Source of the DNA: Rhizobium sp. Root708
Lineage (GTDB): Bacteria > Pseudomonadota > Alphaproteobacteria > Rhizobiales > Rhizobiaceae
Length of the DNA: 64,000 bases
Reading direction: 5' to 3'
Assembly: GCF_001429725.1 (NCBI RefSeq)
Contig: NZ_LMHV01000043.1
Location: forward strand, 638,227 to 702,226
In this document: in pieces, positions 24,445-33,829 of the stretch
Layout of the letters: each line of letters begins with the position of its first letter
Position numbering within the stretch: the first letter of the stretch is position 1
Translations under genes and position numbers: made by a program
Notes under the pieces: generated by a model
Seen by the model: the letters and a program-made list of their open reading frames with translations, nothing else
Told to the model about the DNA's origin: nothing
Databases searched by the model: none

Positions 24445-26322
24445 TCAGGTGGCGGGGGCCAGTCTGTTGACGATGCCGAGGTCGTCGCTTTCCCGCACCT
24501 GCTTCAGATGCTCCTCGGCCTGCGTTGCTTCCCGCTGGCGGTTCCACATCGAGGCATAGAGGCCGTTCTTTTGAAGAAGTGCTGCATGGGTACCGCGCTC
24601 GGCGATCTCGCCCGCTTTCAGGACGATGATCTCGTCCGCACCGATGACGGTTGAAAGACGGTGGGCGATCACCAGTGTCGTCCGGTCTTGGGAAACGACA
24701 TCGAGAGCCGCCTGAATTTCCCGTTCGGTCGTGGTGTCGAGCGCCGATGTCGCTTCGTCGAGGATGAGGATCGGCGGTGCCTTCAGGACGGTTCTTGCGA
24801 TCGCCACGCGCTGCTTTTCACCACCGGAGAGCTTCAGCCCGCGCTCGCCGACCTTCGTGTCGAACCCTTCGGGCAGCAGGTCGATGAAATGGGCGATCTG
24901 CGCGATTTCGGCGGCCGTCTTGACCTCGGTATCGCTTGCAGCCGGCTTCCCGTAGCGGATGTTGTAGGCGACGGTATCGTTGAAGAGCACCGTGTCCTGC
25001 GGAACCATGCCGATCACGGCGCGCAGGCTCTTCTGCGTCACGTTGCGGATGTCCTGGCCATCGACGCTGATAGAGCCGCTCTGTATGTCGTAGAAACGGT
25101 AGAGCAGGCGCGACAATGTCGACTTGCCGGCGCCGGACGGTCCGACAACGGCCACCGTCTTTCCGGCTGGCACCTCGAAGGAAATCCCTTTCAGGATCGG
25201 GCGGGCGGCATCGTAGGCGAAGTGCACGTCCTTGAACGAGATCGCGCCACGAGCGATGTCGAGCTCAACAGCGTTCGGCGCATCCGTGACCTCGGCCTTG
25301 ACCTGCAGGAGATCGAACATCTGTTCGATGTCGGTAAGCCCCTGGCGGATTTCGCGATAGACGAAGCCGATGAAGTTCAGCGGCACCGAAAGCTGCAGCA
25401 GCATCGAGTTGACGAAGACGAAGTCGCCGACGGTCTGTTCGCCGCGCTGAACGGCAAGCGCCGACAGGATAAGCATGGCGGTCGTGCCGAGGCCGAAGAT
25501 CACGCCCTGACCGAAGTTCAGCCATCCGAGCGACGTCCAGACATCCGTGGCCGCCTTTTCGTAGCGTTCCATCGAGCGGTCGAAACGCTTGGCTTCCATC
25601 TCTTCGTTGCCGAAGTACTTCACCGTTTCGAAATTGAGCAGCGAGTCGATCGCCTTGGTGTTGGCGTCGGTGTCGCTGTCGTTCATCGTCTTGCGGATCG
25701 CGATGCGCCAGTCGCTCGCGCGGATCGTGAACCAGATGTATGCCCAGACCGTGAAGGCGGTCACGGCCAGATATGAGAAGCCGTAGCCCCACCAGAAGAT
25801 CACCGCCGTCAGCAGGAATTCGATCAGCGTCGGGACGGAGTTCAGAATCGTGAAGCGCACGATCGTCTCGATGCCTTTCGTGCCGCGCTCGATGATACGC
25901 GACAGGCCACCCGTCTTGCGCTCCAGGTGAAAGCGCAGCGACAGCTCGTGCATATGCACGAATGTCTTGTAGGCGAGCTGGCGAACGGCGTGCTGTCCGA
26001 CGCTCGCAAACAGGGCGTCGCGAAGCTGGTTCAGTGCGAGTTGTAGGAGGCGCGTCAGATTATAGGCAATGACGAGCGCGACGGCGCCGGTCAGCAGGGC
26101 CGGCACCTTGCCGGCTAGATCGACCTTGCCGTTCAGGGCGTCGGTCGACCATTTGAAGAAATAGGGGACGAGGAGCAGGACGAACTTGGAGATAAGCAGA
26201 TAGACGGTTGCCCATACCACCCGCATTTTCAGATCGGGACGGCCGGATGGCCACATGTATGGCCATAGGTTGAATAGGGTCTGCAGCAGATTGGAATCTG
26301 AAACTGTCTTGCCGTTTGCCAT
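24445..26322 (-). CDS. Atm1-like ABC exporter (fused permease and ATPase)
   Basis: A 625-residue half-transporter. The N-terminal six-helix domain spans about 30-330 and the nucleotide-binding domain about 360-600. Walker A GPSGAGKST, signature LSGGEKQR, Walker B ILILDEATS and the H-loop IAHRLST are all present. Similarity to Atm1/HMT-type proteins is suggested by the N-terminal block LLQTLFNLWPYMWPS and KFVLLLVPYFFKW. Relatives export glutathione-linked sulfur species or heavy-metal conjugates. The gene is upstream of psd by 129 nt. Confidence 0.9.
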   Translation of the reverse strand: MANGKTVSDSNLLQTLFNLWPYMWPSGRPDLKMRVVWATVYLLISKFVLLLVPYFFKWSTDALNGKVDLAGKVPALLTGAVALVIAYNLTRLLQLALNQLRDALFASVGQHAVRQLAYKTFVHMHELSLRFHLERKTGGLSRIIERGTKGIETIVRFTILNSVPTLIEFLLTAVIFWWGYGFSYLAVTAFTVWAYIWFTIRASDWRIAIRKTMNDSDTDANTKAIDSLLNFETVKYFGNEEMEAKRFDRSMERYEKAATDVWTSLGWLNFGQGVIFGLGTTAMLILSALAVQRGEQTVGDFVFVNSMLLQLSVPLNFIGFVYREIRQGLTDIEQMFDLLQVKAEVTDAPNAVELDIARGAISFKDVHFAYDAARPILKGISFEVPAGKTVAVVGPSGAGKSTLSRLLYRFYDIQSGSISVDGQDIRNVTQKSLRAVIGMVPQDTVLFNDTVAYNIRYGKPAASDTEVKTAAEIAQIAHFIDLLPEGFDTKVGERGLKLSGGEKQRVAIARTVLKAPPILILDEATSALDTTTEREIQAALDVVSQDRTTLVIAHRLSTVIGADEIIVLKAGEIAERGTHAALLQKNGLYASMWNRQREATQAEEHLKQVRESDDLGIVNRLAPAT

Positions 26323-26474
26323 GCATGTCTCCGGCCCGCAGGGGGCTGACCGTGTCGCGATACGGGAAATTGCGGAGACAGCGCGCTTTCGAACGCCTGC
26401 CGAACATCATCGCCGTCACCGCCAAGTAGGGTGCCGGGGGGACCAATACAACATGGCGATGTTGCAAGGGAAGA

Positions 26475-26502
26475 GCGGCCGGGCATCATATTGCCCGGCC
26501 GC
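26475..26502 (-). terminator. Terminator-like hairpin after the LysM-protein gene
   Basis: A perfect 11-bp GC-rich stem (gcggccgggca/tgcccggccgc) with a 6-nt loop lies 11 nt after the stop of the LysM gene. The T-richness downstream on the minus strand is only moderate (tcttccctt). Confidence 0.7.
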
Positions 26503-26513
26503 CGTGTTTGTTC

Positions 26514-28547
26514 CTAGAGGTGCTCTCCGGAAAGGCGCTTGCGATGCAGTTCCTCGGCATTCGGAAGCACGTCTTTCGGAAGGCCGAAGATCTGGCCCGG
26601 CAGAATTCTGTCCGGATTGTTGATCTTGTCCTCGTTGGCGACGTAGATCGTCGTATAGCGCACGCCGAGACCGTAGACGCGGCGGGAGATCTGCCACAGC
26701 GTATCGCCACGGCGAATGATGATCGTGTCCTTGCTCTGCTGAAGCGGGGCCTGTTCGATCGTTGCCGGCTGGTTCTCGCTGCTGGCGACCTCGTTCGTTG
26801 CGGCTGGCGCAGCAGGGGTCTCGGCCGGTACGGACAGCTTGGCCACCATCTCGCCGAGCTTCGTCAGCGATGCACCGACGGATTGCGCGTCGATCGGCAG
26901 CGACTGCAGGAACTTGAGCGCCCCGGTGGCGTCGATGGACGCGCTGGTCGCGCGTTCCTTGAAATCCGCCGTCGCATCAGCCGCAGCCCTGAAATCGATG
27001 ATCGAGCGCAATGCGATTTCATTCGCGGAGCGCGCGGCCGCAAGCTGTTCGGCGCCCGGCAGCTTGCCGTCGGCAAACAGATTGCTCAGCAGACCGAATG
27101 CCTTGGCAACGTCGTTCTTCAGCTTGCCAAGCGCACCTTCGTCAAGGGGAACCATGACAGGTGTGGACGCAGCCGATCCGGCGCCGCTCTGGGCGGCAAC
27201 CGTCACCTGGTTGCCTGCCGGCCGGTTGAAGTTGACGGAGGCGCGCACGGCAACCTTGCCGCTTGCGTCCAGGACATCGACACGAATCTTGTGATCTCCG
27301 ACCGCCAGCGGCATCACGCCGTCAATGACGAAGTGTCCGTCCTGGCCTGCCAGGGATTTGCCGATCAGCTTGTCGTCGGCATAGGCAACGACGGTGGAGG
27401 AGGGCTTTGCTGTGCCAGCCACGAAGATCTTGTCGCCTTCGATCTCGACGGCGTTGACCATCACGTCAGACGCGGCACCGGTTGCCGCCGGCTTACCGGC
27501 ATCAGGTGCGGTCGCGGGCTGTGTGGCCGGCGAGGCGGAGGCCTGCTGTGTCTGGGCGTTATCATTGGCGGCTGCATTGCCGGTGGCGGAAGGAGCTGCC
27601 GCACCTGCGTTGGCCGAAGCGGTCGGAGCCGCGATGATACGGCTTGCCGTTCCCGGCTTGGACACCATGGCAAGCAGTTCGGCGCCGTTGCCGTCCTTGG
27701 GGACGGACACCGTTGCGACTTCTTCCGATATCGTGCTCTTGCCATCCTTGCCGGTTGCCTTCAGCAGCAACTGATGGTCGCCGGCCGACAGCGGATTGTC
27801 GAGCACTGCCGCGAAGTCGCCGCTCGGGCCGACGTCTGTGGTGGTGACGACCTTGTCGCCATCCAGCACTTCGAGCTTGCTGTTCGGTTCGGCCGATCCG
27901 GCGATCACGGTCGAGCCGTCGGGCTCGACGCGCAGCACGTCGAAAGTGGGCGCCTTGGGGCCGGCATTCGCGGTGGCGTCAGGCGCGGCCGGTGTTGCCG
28001 GTGTGGCAGTCTGGCCATTCGTCTGGGCGGTCGGTTCCGGAGCGCCGCTGAGTGCAGCTTCAGCCTTCGCGATCTCGGCGAGGGCATCGGGAATGTTTTC
28101 GGGCAGGGCCTGAATGATCGCCAGCGCCTTGCCAGCGCCATCCTTGGCCTTTTGAACCGCTGCGGCGGTCACCGGGTTCGTACCCTCGGGAATACCGAAA
28201 TCGGCAAGCGTCTGCAGGGAGGTCAGGGCCTTCGTCTTGACGCCGGCAAAAACCTCCTGCGTCGGCCCCTTGCCGTCTGCAAAGAGTGCCTTAAGTTCTG
28301 TCAGTGCCTGGGCGGCGCCTGATGTCAAACCGCTAAGCGCTTTGGTGGTGGCAGCATCGTCAGCCGCGGGACGAGATGTCTTTGCGGCGTCGGCAACCGT
28401 GTTCTTAACTTCGGAGGTTGCCTGATTGATTGCATCGCCAACCTTTGCCGCGTCTCCGCCGATGCGGGGCATGACGACAAAGACCATCAATAGAATTGCG
28501 ATTGCTAGCACTGCGAGGGCCAGCAAGCCGGCACGGTTTCTCATCAT
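26514..28547 (-). CDS. LysM-domain envelope protein with Ig-like repeats
   Basis: A 677-residue protein with one N-terminal membrane anchor or uncleaved signal (about 8-28). A long Ala/Pro/Thr-rich low-complexity region contains two Ig-like segments (one ending VEPDGSTVIAGSAEPNSKLE..., one around KIFVAGTAKPSSTVVAYAD). A C-terminal LysM domain follows, starting TIIIRRGDTLWQISRRVYG. LysM binds peptidoglycan N-acetylglucosamine. ATG 28547 has ggggaga 5 nt upstream; the longer open frame to 28637 is not supported. Likely a periplasmic, peptidoglycan-attached scaffold. Confidence 0.88.
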   Translation of the reverse strand: MMRNRAGLLALAVLAIAILLMVFVVMPRIGGDAAKVGDAINQATSEVKNTVADAAKTSRPAADDAATTKALSGLTSGAAQALTELKALFADGKGPTQEVFAGVKTKALTSLQTLADFGIPEGTNPVTAAAVQKAKDGAGKALAIIQALPENIPDALAEIAKAEAALSGAPEPTAQTNGQTATPATPAAPDATANAGPKAPTFDVLRVEPDGSTVIAGSAEPNSKLEVLDGDKVVTTTDVGPSGDFAAVLDNPLSAGDHQLLLKATGKDGKSTISEEVATVSVPKDGNGAELLAMVSKPGTASRIIAAPTASANAGAAAPSATGNAAANDNAQTQQASASPATQPATAPDAGKPAATGAASDVMVNAVEIEGDKIFVAGTAKPSSTVVAYADDKLIGKSLAGQDGHFVIDGVMPLAVGDHKIRVDVLDASGKVAVRASVNFNRPAGNQVTVAAQSGAGSAASTPVMVPLDEGALGKLKNDVAKAFGLLSNLFADGKLPGAEQLAAARSANEIALRSIIDFRAAADATADFKERATSASIDATGALKFLQSLPIDAQSVGASLTKLGEMVAKLSVPAETPAAPAATNEVASSENQPATIEQAPLQQSKDTIIIRRGDTLWQISRRVYGLGVRYTTIYVANEDKINNPDRILPGQIFGLPKDVLPNAEELHRKRLSGEHL

Positions 28548-28702
28548 TACGTCTCCCCAGGCGGCAATCTTGCCGGACTTCCTAAAATTGCTAGCGATTC
28601 CCGCTGCTTTGCACAAGCAGTCAAAGTAGCCAGGCAAATGTAGGACGTCGTTTTTCCGTCATTTTTCTTGACTGAAGGCAGAGAGAATAGTTGTTTGCCT
28701 GT

Positions 28703-29329
28703 ATGACAGATCAATCTCATCCCATTCGCTCCATTTGTGTTTACTGCGGCTCGCGACCGGGCAGCGATCCTCGCCACATGGCGGCGGGCCGTGCGCTGGG
28801 TAAGGAAATCGCCGAATATGGCCTTCGCCTCATCTATGGTGGAGGCACCAAAGGCATCATGGGGGCGGTGGCGAGTGGCGTGCTTTCGAATGGTGGTCAG
28901 GTAACCGGAATCATCCCCGAGTTCCTGATCGACATGGAGGCAACGCGCCATTCCCTCGGCCAGCTCAACGAGTTGATTGTAACGCCGGACATGCATGCGC
29001 GCAAACACGCCATGTTCGAGCGCTCCGATGCGTTCGTGGCGCTGCCGGGCGGCATCGGCACGCTCGAGGAGATCGTCGAGATCATGACCTGGGCACAGCT
29101 CGGCCGTCACGAGAAGCCGATGGTGTTTGCCAACGTCGGTGGCTTCTGGGACCCGATGATGGAGCTGATGCGGCACATGACGGACGAGGGCTTCGTCCAC
29201 ACCGCTCACCGCGTCCAGCCGCTCGTCATTGACGACATCTCGGAAATCATCCCCGGCATCATGGCGCAGGCGGCCGAAATCGCCTCGACCGACCGCGACG
29301 GCGAGGATGCCGTCATCTCGAAGATGTAA
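28703..29329 (+). CDS. LOG-family (TIGR00730) phosphoribohydrolase
   Basis: A 208-residue Rossmann-type protein with the LOG motifs LIYGGGTKGIMGAVA and ALPGGIGTLEEIVE, the latter matching PGGxGTxxE. LOG enzymes release free cytokinin bases from cytokinin nucleotides, and many bacterial members act as nucleotide-5'-phosphate ribohydrolases. ATG 28703 is used; there is no strong ribosome site. A cytokinin role is possible for a plant-associated bacterium but not shown. Confidence 0.9.
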   Translation: MTDQSHPIRSICVYCGSRPGSDPRHMAAGRALGKEIAEYGLRLIYGGGTKGIMGAVASGVLSNGGQVTGIIPEFLIDMEATRHSLGQLNELIVTPDMHARKHAMFERSDAFVALPGGIGTLEEIVEIMTWAQLGRHEKPMVFANVGGFWDPMMELMRHMTDEGFVHTAHRVQPLVIDDISEIIPGIMAQAAEIASTDRDGEDAVISKM

Positions 29330-29332
29330 ACT

Positions 29333-30247
29333 CTAGCGTCCCCGGCTCCCCCGGAGCATTGCCCAGCTGTAGAGGACGAGACCTGCCCAGATCAGCGGGA
29401 AGGCGATCATGCGTGCCGTGCCGAGAGGCTCGTGGAACAAGAAGATCGCGATCAGGAAGATCATCGTCGGCGCGATGTACTGCATGATGCCGATGGTCGA
29501 CAGCCGCAGCAGCTTGGCGCCGTTGGCATAGATCATCAGTGGGACAGCGGTGATGAGGCCGCAGCCGAGCAGCAGGGCCGTGTCGGACCAGCCGGTGCGA
29601 TAGAAGTGTCCTTCGCCGCTGCCGAGTTCGAGATAGAGAATGTAGAAGACGGCGGGGATGCTGAGGATCAGCACCTCGAGAAAGAAGCCCTGGTTTGGCC
29701 CGAGGGGCAGCGTCTTGCGAAACAGCGCGTAGAGACCCCAGGAAATCGTCAGCGTCAGCGACACCCACGGAATGCCGCCGCTGTCGACGGCGAGTACGAC
29801 CACGGCGAGACCTGCGAGCGCAATGGCCGCGATCTGAACCGGCAGCAGCTTTTCCTTCAGGACCACGGCACCAAGGAAGATGCTGAACAGCGGATTGATG
29901 AAGTAGCCGAGCGCCGCATCGAGTGCGTGGCCGGCGCCGATTGCCCAGACATAGGTTCCCCAGTTGATGGTGATCAGGGTTGCTGTCAGCGCCGCCATGG
30001 CAAGCATCCGCGGCGAGCGCAAGGCGGTGCCGATATCGCTCGTGCGACCGAGGACCACCAGCACCAGCCCGGCCAGCGGCACGGACCAGATGATGCGGTG
30101 GGCAATGACTTCAGCCGGCGAGATGTGCGCGACGGCCTTCATGTAGATCGGCAGGAAACCCCACAGAAGATAGGCCGTCAGCGCAAAGGCAAAGCCACGC
30201 GGACTGTCTTCGTTCTTGATAACAGGAGCGCTTGCATTGGCGGACAT
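29333..30247 (-). CDS. rarD: EamA-family transporter, RarD-like
   Basis: A 304-residue protein with ten predicted transmembrane helices in two EamA repeats. The N terminus GFAFALTAYLLWGFLPIYMKA and the later NWGTYVWAIGAGHALDAALGYFINPL are characteristic of RarD. RarD proteins are presumed exporters in the drug/metabolite superfamily; the substrate is unknown. The gene is convergent with the LOG gene (3-nt gap) and divergent from the methyltransferase gene. Confidence 0.88.
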   Translation of the reverse strand: MSANASAPVIKNEDSPRGFAFALTAYLLWGFLPIYMKAVAHISPAEVIAHRIIWSVPLAGLVLVVLGRTSDIGTALRSPRMLAMAALTATLITINWGTYVWAIGAGHALDAALGYFINPLFSIFLGAVVLKEKLLPVQIAAIALAGLAVVVLAVDSGGIPWVSLTLTISWGLYALFRKTLPLGPNQGFFLEVLILSIPAVFYILYLELGSGEGHFYRTGWSDTALLLGCGLITAVPLMIYANGAKLLRLSTIGIMQYIAPTMIFLIAIFLFHEPLGTARMIAFPLIWAGLVLYSWAMLRGSRGR

Positions 30248-30334
30248 CGAGTGTTTCCATATTTGTTCTTGTTATGGATCCGCTTAACCTAACGGACGTG
30301 AATAGGCCAATTCATTTCGGTGAATGGATGCCTG

Positions 30335-31219
30335 ATGATCGCGACGGTGACGACCATGAACCAGGAGGCACTTGCCAACTGCCGCAAGGAGTTTGCCTAC
30401 CGCATGCTCTCAAAGGAGGGCGTGCAAGACGACGAAGCGCTCTTGCAAGCATATGCGACGGTGCCGCGTGAACGATTTCTGGGGCCGCCGCCCTGGAAAA
30501 TGGCCGCTTGGGGCGGTTACGTCGATACGTCGGAAGATCCGTCTTTGGTCTATCAGGACGCCCTCTTTGCGCTCCAGCATGAGAGGCGCATCAACAATGG
30601 CAGCCCGAGCCTACATGCACGCGGAATCCACAAGCTGGCGCTTCGCCACGGAAAGACGGTCTGTCATGTCGGAGCCGGCAGCGGCTACTACACGGCGATC
30701 ATGTCCCTGCTCGTCGGCGAGGAGGGGCATGTCATTGCCATCGAATTCGATGGCGAACTGGCGGCGCGTGCGGAAGAAAACCTCCGCGAGTATCACAATG
30801 TTCACGTCGTCCATGATGATGGATCCGGATGGCCGCGAGAGCCGGCGGATGCCGTCTATGTGAGCTTTGCCATCCATCGCCCAGCCGAGCCCTGGGTGGA
30901 GCGGCTGACAATCGGCGGTCAGTTGATCCTGCCGCTTGGTGTTCCGGATGTCGATGCAGCCGGGCCGACGGGCCTTGCCTCGCTGGCCGGCTTCTTCCTG
31001 TTCCGCCACGAAGATCACGCTTACGCGGCCGAATATCTTGGCCCTGTCTCCTTTGTCTGGGGCGAGGCGGTAAAGGGCGGGTTCGATGGCTACAGGCGCC
31101 TCGAGGCGGCCTTCCATACGGGTGGGGCGGACAAGGTCCGTGCCCTGCGCTGGAAAACCGAGCGACAGGGCAGGGAGTGGTATTCCGAGGCCGACTGGGG
31201 CCTCGTCTTCGATGCCTGA
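30335..31219 (+). CDS. Protein-L-isoaspartate O-methyltransferase-like protein
   Basis: A SAM-dependent methyltransferase of about 294 residues. The SAM-binding loop is VCHVGAGSGYYTAI, and the N-terminal LLQAYATVPRERFLGPPPW resembles the Pcm substrate-binding entrance. Pcm repairs isoaspartyl residues in aged proteins; rhizobial homologues of this length are often longer than E. coli Pcm (208 residues) and may differ in substrate. The start is uncertain: ATG 30335 is used, while GTG 30320 and ATG 30356 are alternatives. It is convergent with cimA. Confidence 0.82.
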   Translation: MIATVTTMNQEALANCRKEFAYRMLSKEGVQDDEALLQAYATVPRERFLGPPPWKMAAWGGYVDTSEDPSLVYQDALFALQHERRINNGSPSLHARGIHKLALRHGKTVCHVGAGSGYYTAIMSLLVGEEGHVIAIEFDGELAARAEENLREYHNVHVVHDDGSGWPREPADAVYVSFAIHRPAEPWVERLTIGGQLILPLGVPDVDAAGPTGLASLAGFFLFRHEDHAYAAEYLGPVSFVWGEAVKGGFDGYRRLEAAFHTGGADKVRALRWKTERQGREWYSEADWGLVFDA

Positions 31220-31222
31220 AGT

Positions 31223-32839
31223 CTATTCGGCGGCTATCTTGCCGGCGAGTTGTCGGTTCTTCATCAGCTTGTAGATGACAGAATCCATCAGCGCTTGGAA
31301 CGAAGCGTCGATGATGTTTTCGGACACGCCGACCGTCCACCAGCGAACGCCGTCGCTATCGGTGGATTCGATGAGAACGCGAGTGATGGCCTCGGTGCCG
31401 CCGTTGAGGATACGCACCTTGAAGTCCGCAAGCACAAGATCGTCTATTTCGTGCTGGTATTTGCCGAAGTCCTTGCGCAGTGCAAGGTCGAGCGCGTTGA
31501 CCGGACCATCGCCCTCCGCGACCGACATGACTGTCAGTCCGTCGATGATGATCTTCACGACCGCTTCGGAGACGATTTTCACCCGGCCGTGGGAATCGAA
31601 GCGACGCTCGACCATGACGCGGAAGCCTTCGACGGAGAAGAACTCTGGGATCGTGCCGAGGGTCCTACGCGCAAGCAACTCGAAGCTGGCATCGGCACCT
31701 TCGTAGGCATAGCCGGAGGCCTCGCGCTCCTTGACCAGCGCGATCAGCCGGTCGAGCTTCGGATCGTCCTTGCCGACCTCGATGCCGCGCCGCTTCAGCG
31801 CGTTGATGAAGTTTGCCTTGCCGCCCTGGTCCGACACCATGACCTTGCGGAAATTGCCGACACTTTCAGGCGTCACGTGCTCGTAGGTGCGTGGATCCTT
31901 CAAAAGCGCGGAAGCATGGATGCCGGCCTTGGTCGCGAATGCGGACGCACCGACATACGGCATCTGGTGATCCGGCGAGCGGTTCAAGAGTTCGTCGAAT
32001 GCATGCGAGAGCCGCGTGAGGTTCAGCAGGCGGTCCGTATCGATTGCGGTTTCAAACCGCGACGAATAGGTCTCCTTGAGCGCCAGCGTCGGGATCAGCG
32101 TCACGAGGTTCGCATTGCCGCAACGCTCGCCGATGCCGTTCAGCGTGCCCTGAATCTGGCGCACGCCGGCCTCCACGGCCGCCAGCGAATTGGCAACCGC
32201 CTGGCCGGTGTCGTTATGCGCGTGGATGCCAAGACAGTGGCCGGGAACGCCTTCGGAAATCAGCGCCTCGATGGTCGACCGGATTTCCGGCGGCTGCGTG
32301 CCGCCGTTAGTGTCGCAAAGCACGACCCAGCGGGCACCGGAGTCATAGGCAGTCTTGGCGCAGGCAATGGCATAGGCGGGATTTGCCTTGTAGCCGTCGA
32401 AGAAATGCTCGCAATCGACCATGGCTTCCTTGCCGGCGGCGACCGCGGCCATGACGCTCTCGGCAATGCTTTCGAGATTTTCCTCGTTGGTGCAGCCGAG
32501 CGCGACCTTCACGTGGTAGTCCCAGCTCTTGGCGACAAAACAGATGGCGTCGCTCTCGGCCTGCAGCAAGCTCGCCAGGCCCGGATCGTTCGAAGCCGAA
32601 ACACCGGCCCGCTTCGTCATGCCGAAGGCGACGAACTTGGCCTGCGCGGTGCGCTTCTCGCTGAAAAACGCCGTATCGGTAGGATTGGCGCCGGGATAAC
32701 CGCCCTCGACGTAATCAAGGCCGAACTCGTCGAGCATGCTCGCGATCGCAATCTTGTCCTCGACGGAGAAGTCGATGCCGGGCGTCTGCTGCCCGTCGCG
32801 GAGCGTCGTGTCGAAGAGGTAGATCTTTTCGCGTGTCAT
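31223..32839 (-). CDS. cimA: (R)-citramalate synthase-type enzyme
   Basis: A 538-residue HMGL-like enzyme. The N-terminal catalytic TIM barrel begins LFDTTLRDGQQTPGIDFS, with metal ligands in the HAHNDTGQAVANSLA region, and the C-terminal regulatory domain resembles that of 2-isopropylmalate synthase. The pattern fits the citramalate synthase branch, which condenses pyruvate with acetyl-CoA toward isoleucine. 2-Isopropylmalate or homocitrate synthase activity is less likely because of the length and sequence. It is the last gene of the cysS-GFA-pip series. Confidence 0.9.
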   Translation of the reverse strand: MTREKIYLFDTTLRDGQQTPGIDFSVEDKIAIASMLDEFGLDYVEGGYPGANPTDTAFFSEKRTAQAKFVAFGMTKRAGVSASNDPGLASLLQAESDAICFVAKSWDYHVKVALGCTNEENLESIAESVMAAVAAGKEAMVDCEHFFDGYKANPAYAIACAKTAYDSGARWVVLCDTNGGTQPPEIRSTIEALISEGVPGHCLGIHAHNDTGQAVANSLAAVEAGVRQIQGTLNGIGERCGNANLVTLIPTLALKETYSSRFETAIDTDRLLNLTRLSHAFDELLNRSPDHQMPYVGASAFATKAGIHASALLKDPRTYEHVTPESVGNFRKVMVSDQGGKANFINALKRRGIEVGKDDPKLDRLIALVKEREASGYAYEGADASFELLARRTLGTIPEFFSVEGFRVMVERRFDSHGRVKIVSEAVVKIIIDGLTVMSVAEGDGPVNALDLALRKDFGKYQHEIDDLVLADFKVRILNGGTEAITRVLIESTDSDGVRWWTVGVSENIIDASFQALMDSVIYKLMKNRQLAGKIAAE

Positions 32840-32869
32840 GATGGTCGTCCTGTCGGCCTTGTGGGCTCG

Positions 32870-33829
32870 TTATTGCTTTCCGGCGAAGTTGTCGGTAGCG
32901 CGGATCAGCTTGTCGAGAATGCCGGCTTCCGAATAGGCGTGCCCGGCGCCTTCGATCAGATGAAACTCCGCCGTCGGCCACGCCTTATGCAGCAGCCAGG
33001 CGTATTTTGCCGGGCAGGGCATGTCGTAGCGGCCGTGCACGATGACGCCGGGAATGTCCTTCAGCTTGTGCGCGTCGCGCAACAGCTGGCCTTCGTCCAT
33101 CCAGCCGGCATTGACGAAGAAGTGGTTTTCGATCCGCGCAAAGGCATAGGCGAAGTCGGCGTCCTCGAACTTGCCGCTGGTCGATTTCTCCGGCAGCAAT
33201 GTGATGGTCTCGCCCTCCCAGATGCTCCATGCCTGTGCGGCCTCAAGCGCGACGGCCCGGTCAGCGCCGGTCAGCCGGCGATTATAGGCCAGCATCATCT
33301 CATGGCGCTCTTCCGGCGGGATCGGCGCGATGAAGCGCTCCCACTTGTCCGGGAACATTTCCGACACGCCGAACTGATAGTACCAGTCGAGCTCCGCCCT
33401 AGTGAGCGTATAGATGCCGCGCACGACGAGTTCCGAGACCCGTTCCGGATGTGTCTCGGCATAGGCGAGCGCCAGCGTCGAACCCCAGGAACCGCCGAAC
33501 ACCTGCCACTTTTCAACGCCGGCCATCTCCCGCAGCCGTTCGATGTCGGCGACGAGATGCCAGGTGGTGTTGGCGTTAAGATTGGCGTGCGGTGTGGACT
33601 TGCCGCAGCCGCGCTGGTCAAACAGCAGCACGTCGTAGAGTGCCGGGTCGAAAAGGCGGCGATGGGTGGGCGAAAAGCCACCCCCTGGCCCGCCATGCAA
33701 GAAGACGGCCGGCTTTGCCCCCGGCGTGCCCGAGCGCTCCCAATAGATCGTATGCCCGTCGCCGACGTCGAGGTAGCCGGAAGCGTAGGCTTCGATTTCA
33801 GGGTAGAGGGTGCTGAGCACTTCGGTCAT
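32870..33829 (-). CDS. pip: Proline iminopeptidase
   Basis: A 319-residue alpha/beta hydrolase that removes N-terminal proline from peptides. The oxyanion-hole motif HGGPGGG and the nucleophile elbow GGSWGS (S114) are visible, together with catalytic Asp in HGRYD and His in GAGHAYSEAG. The long cap domain has the family-typical ANTTWHLVADIERLREM. ATG 33829 overlaps the stop of GFA gene 3 by 4 nt, so it is translationally coupled to the three GFA genes. Confidence 0.93.
   Translation of the reverse strand: MTEVLSTLYPEIEAYASGYLDVGDGHTIYWERSGTPGAKPAVFLHGGPGGGFSPTHRRLFDPALYDVLLFDQRGCGKSTPHANLNANTTWHLVADIERLREMAGVEKWQVFGGSWGSTLALAYAETHPERVSELVVRGIYTLTRAELDWYYQFGVSEMFPDKWERFIAPIPPEERHEMMLAYNRRLTGADRAVALEAAQAWSIWEGETITLLPEKSTSGKFEDADFAYAFARIENHFFVNAGWMDEGQLLRDAHKLKDIPGVIVHGRYDMPCPAKYAWLLHKAWPTAEFHLIEGAGHAYSEAGILDKLIRATDNFAGKQ

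Noticed and set aside
26508..28322. 604-codon plus-strand frame opposite the LysM gene
   Set aside because: It mirrors a low-complexity Ala/Pro-rich gene; no start context and no motif.
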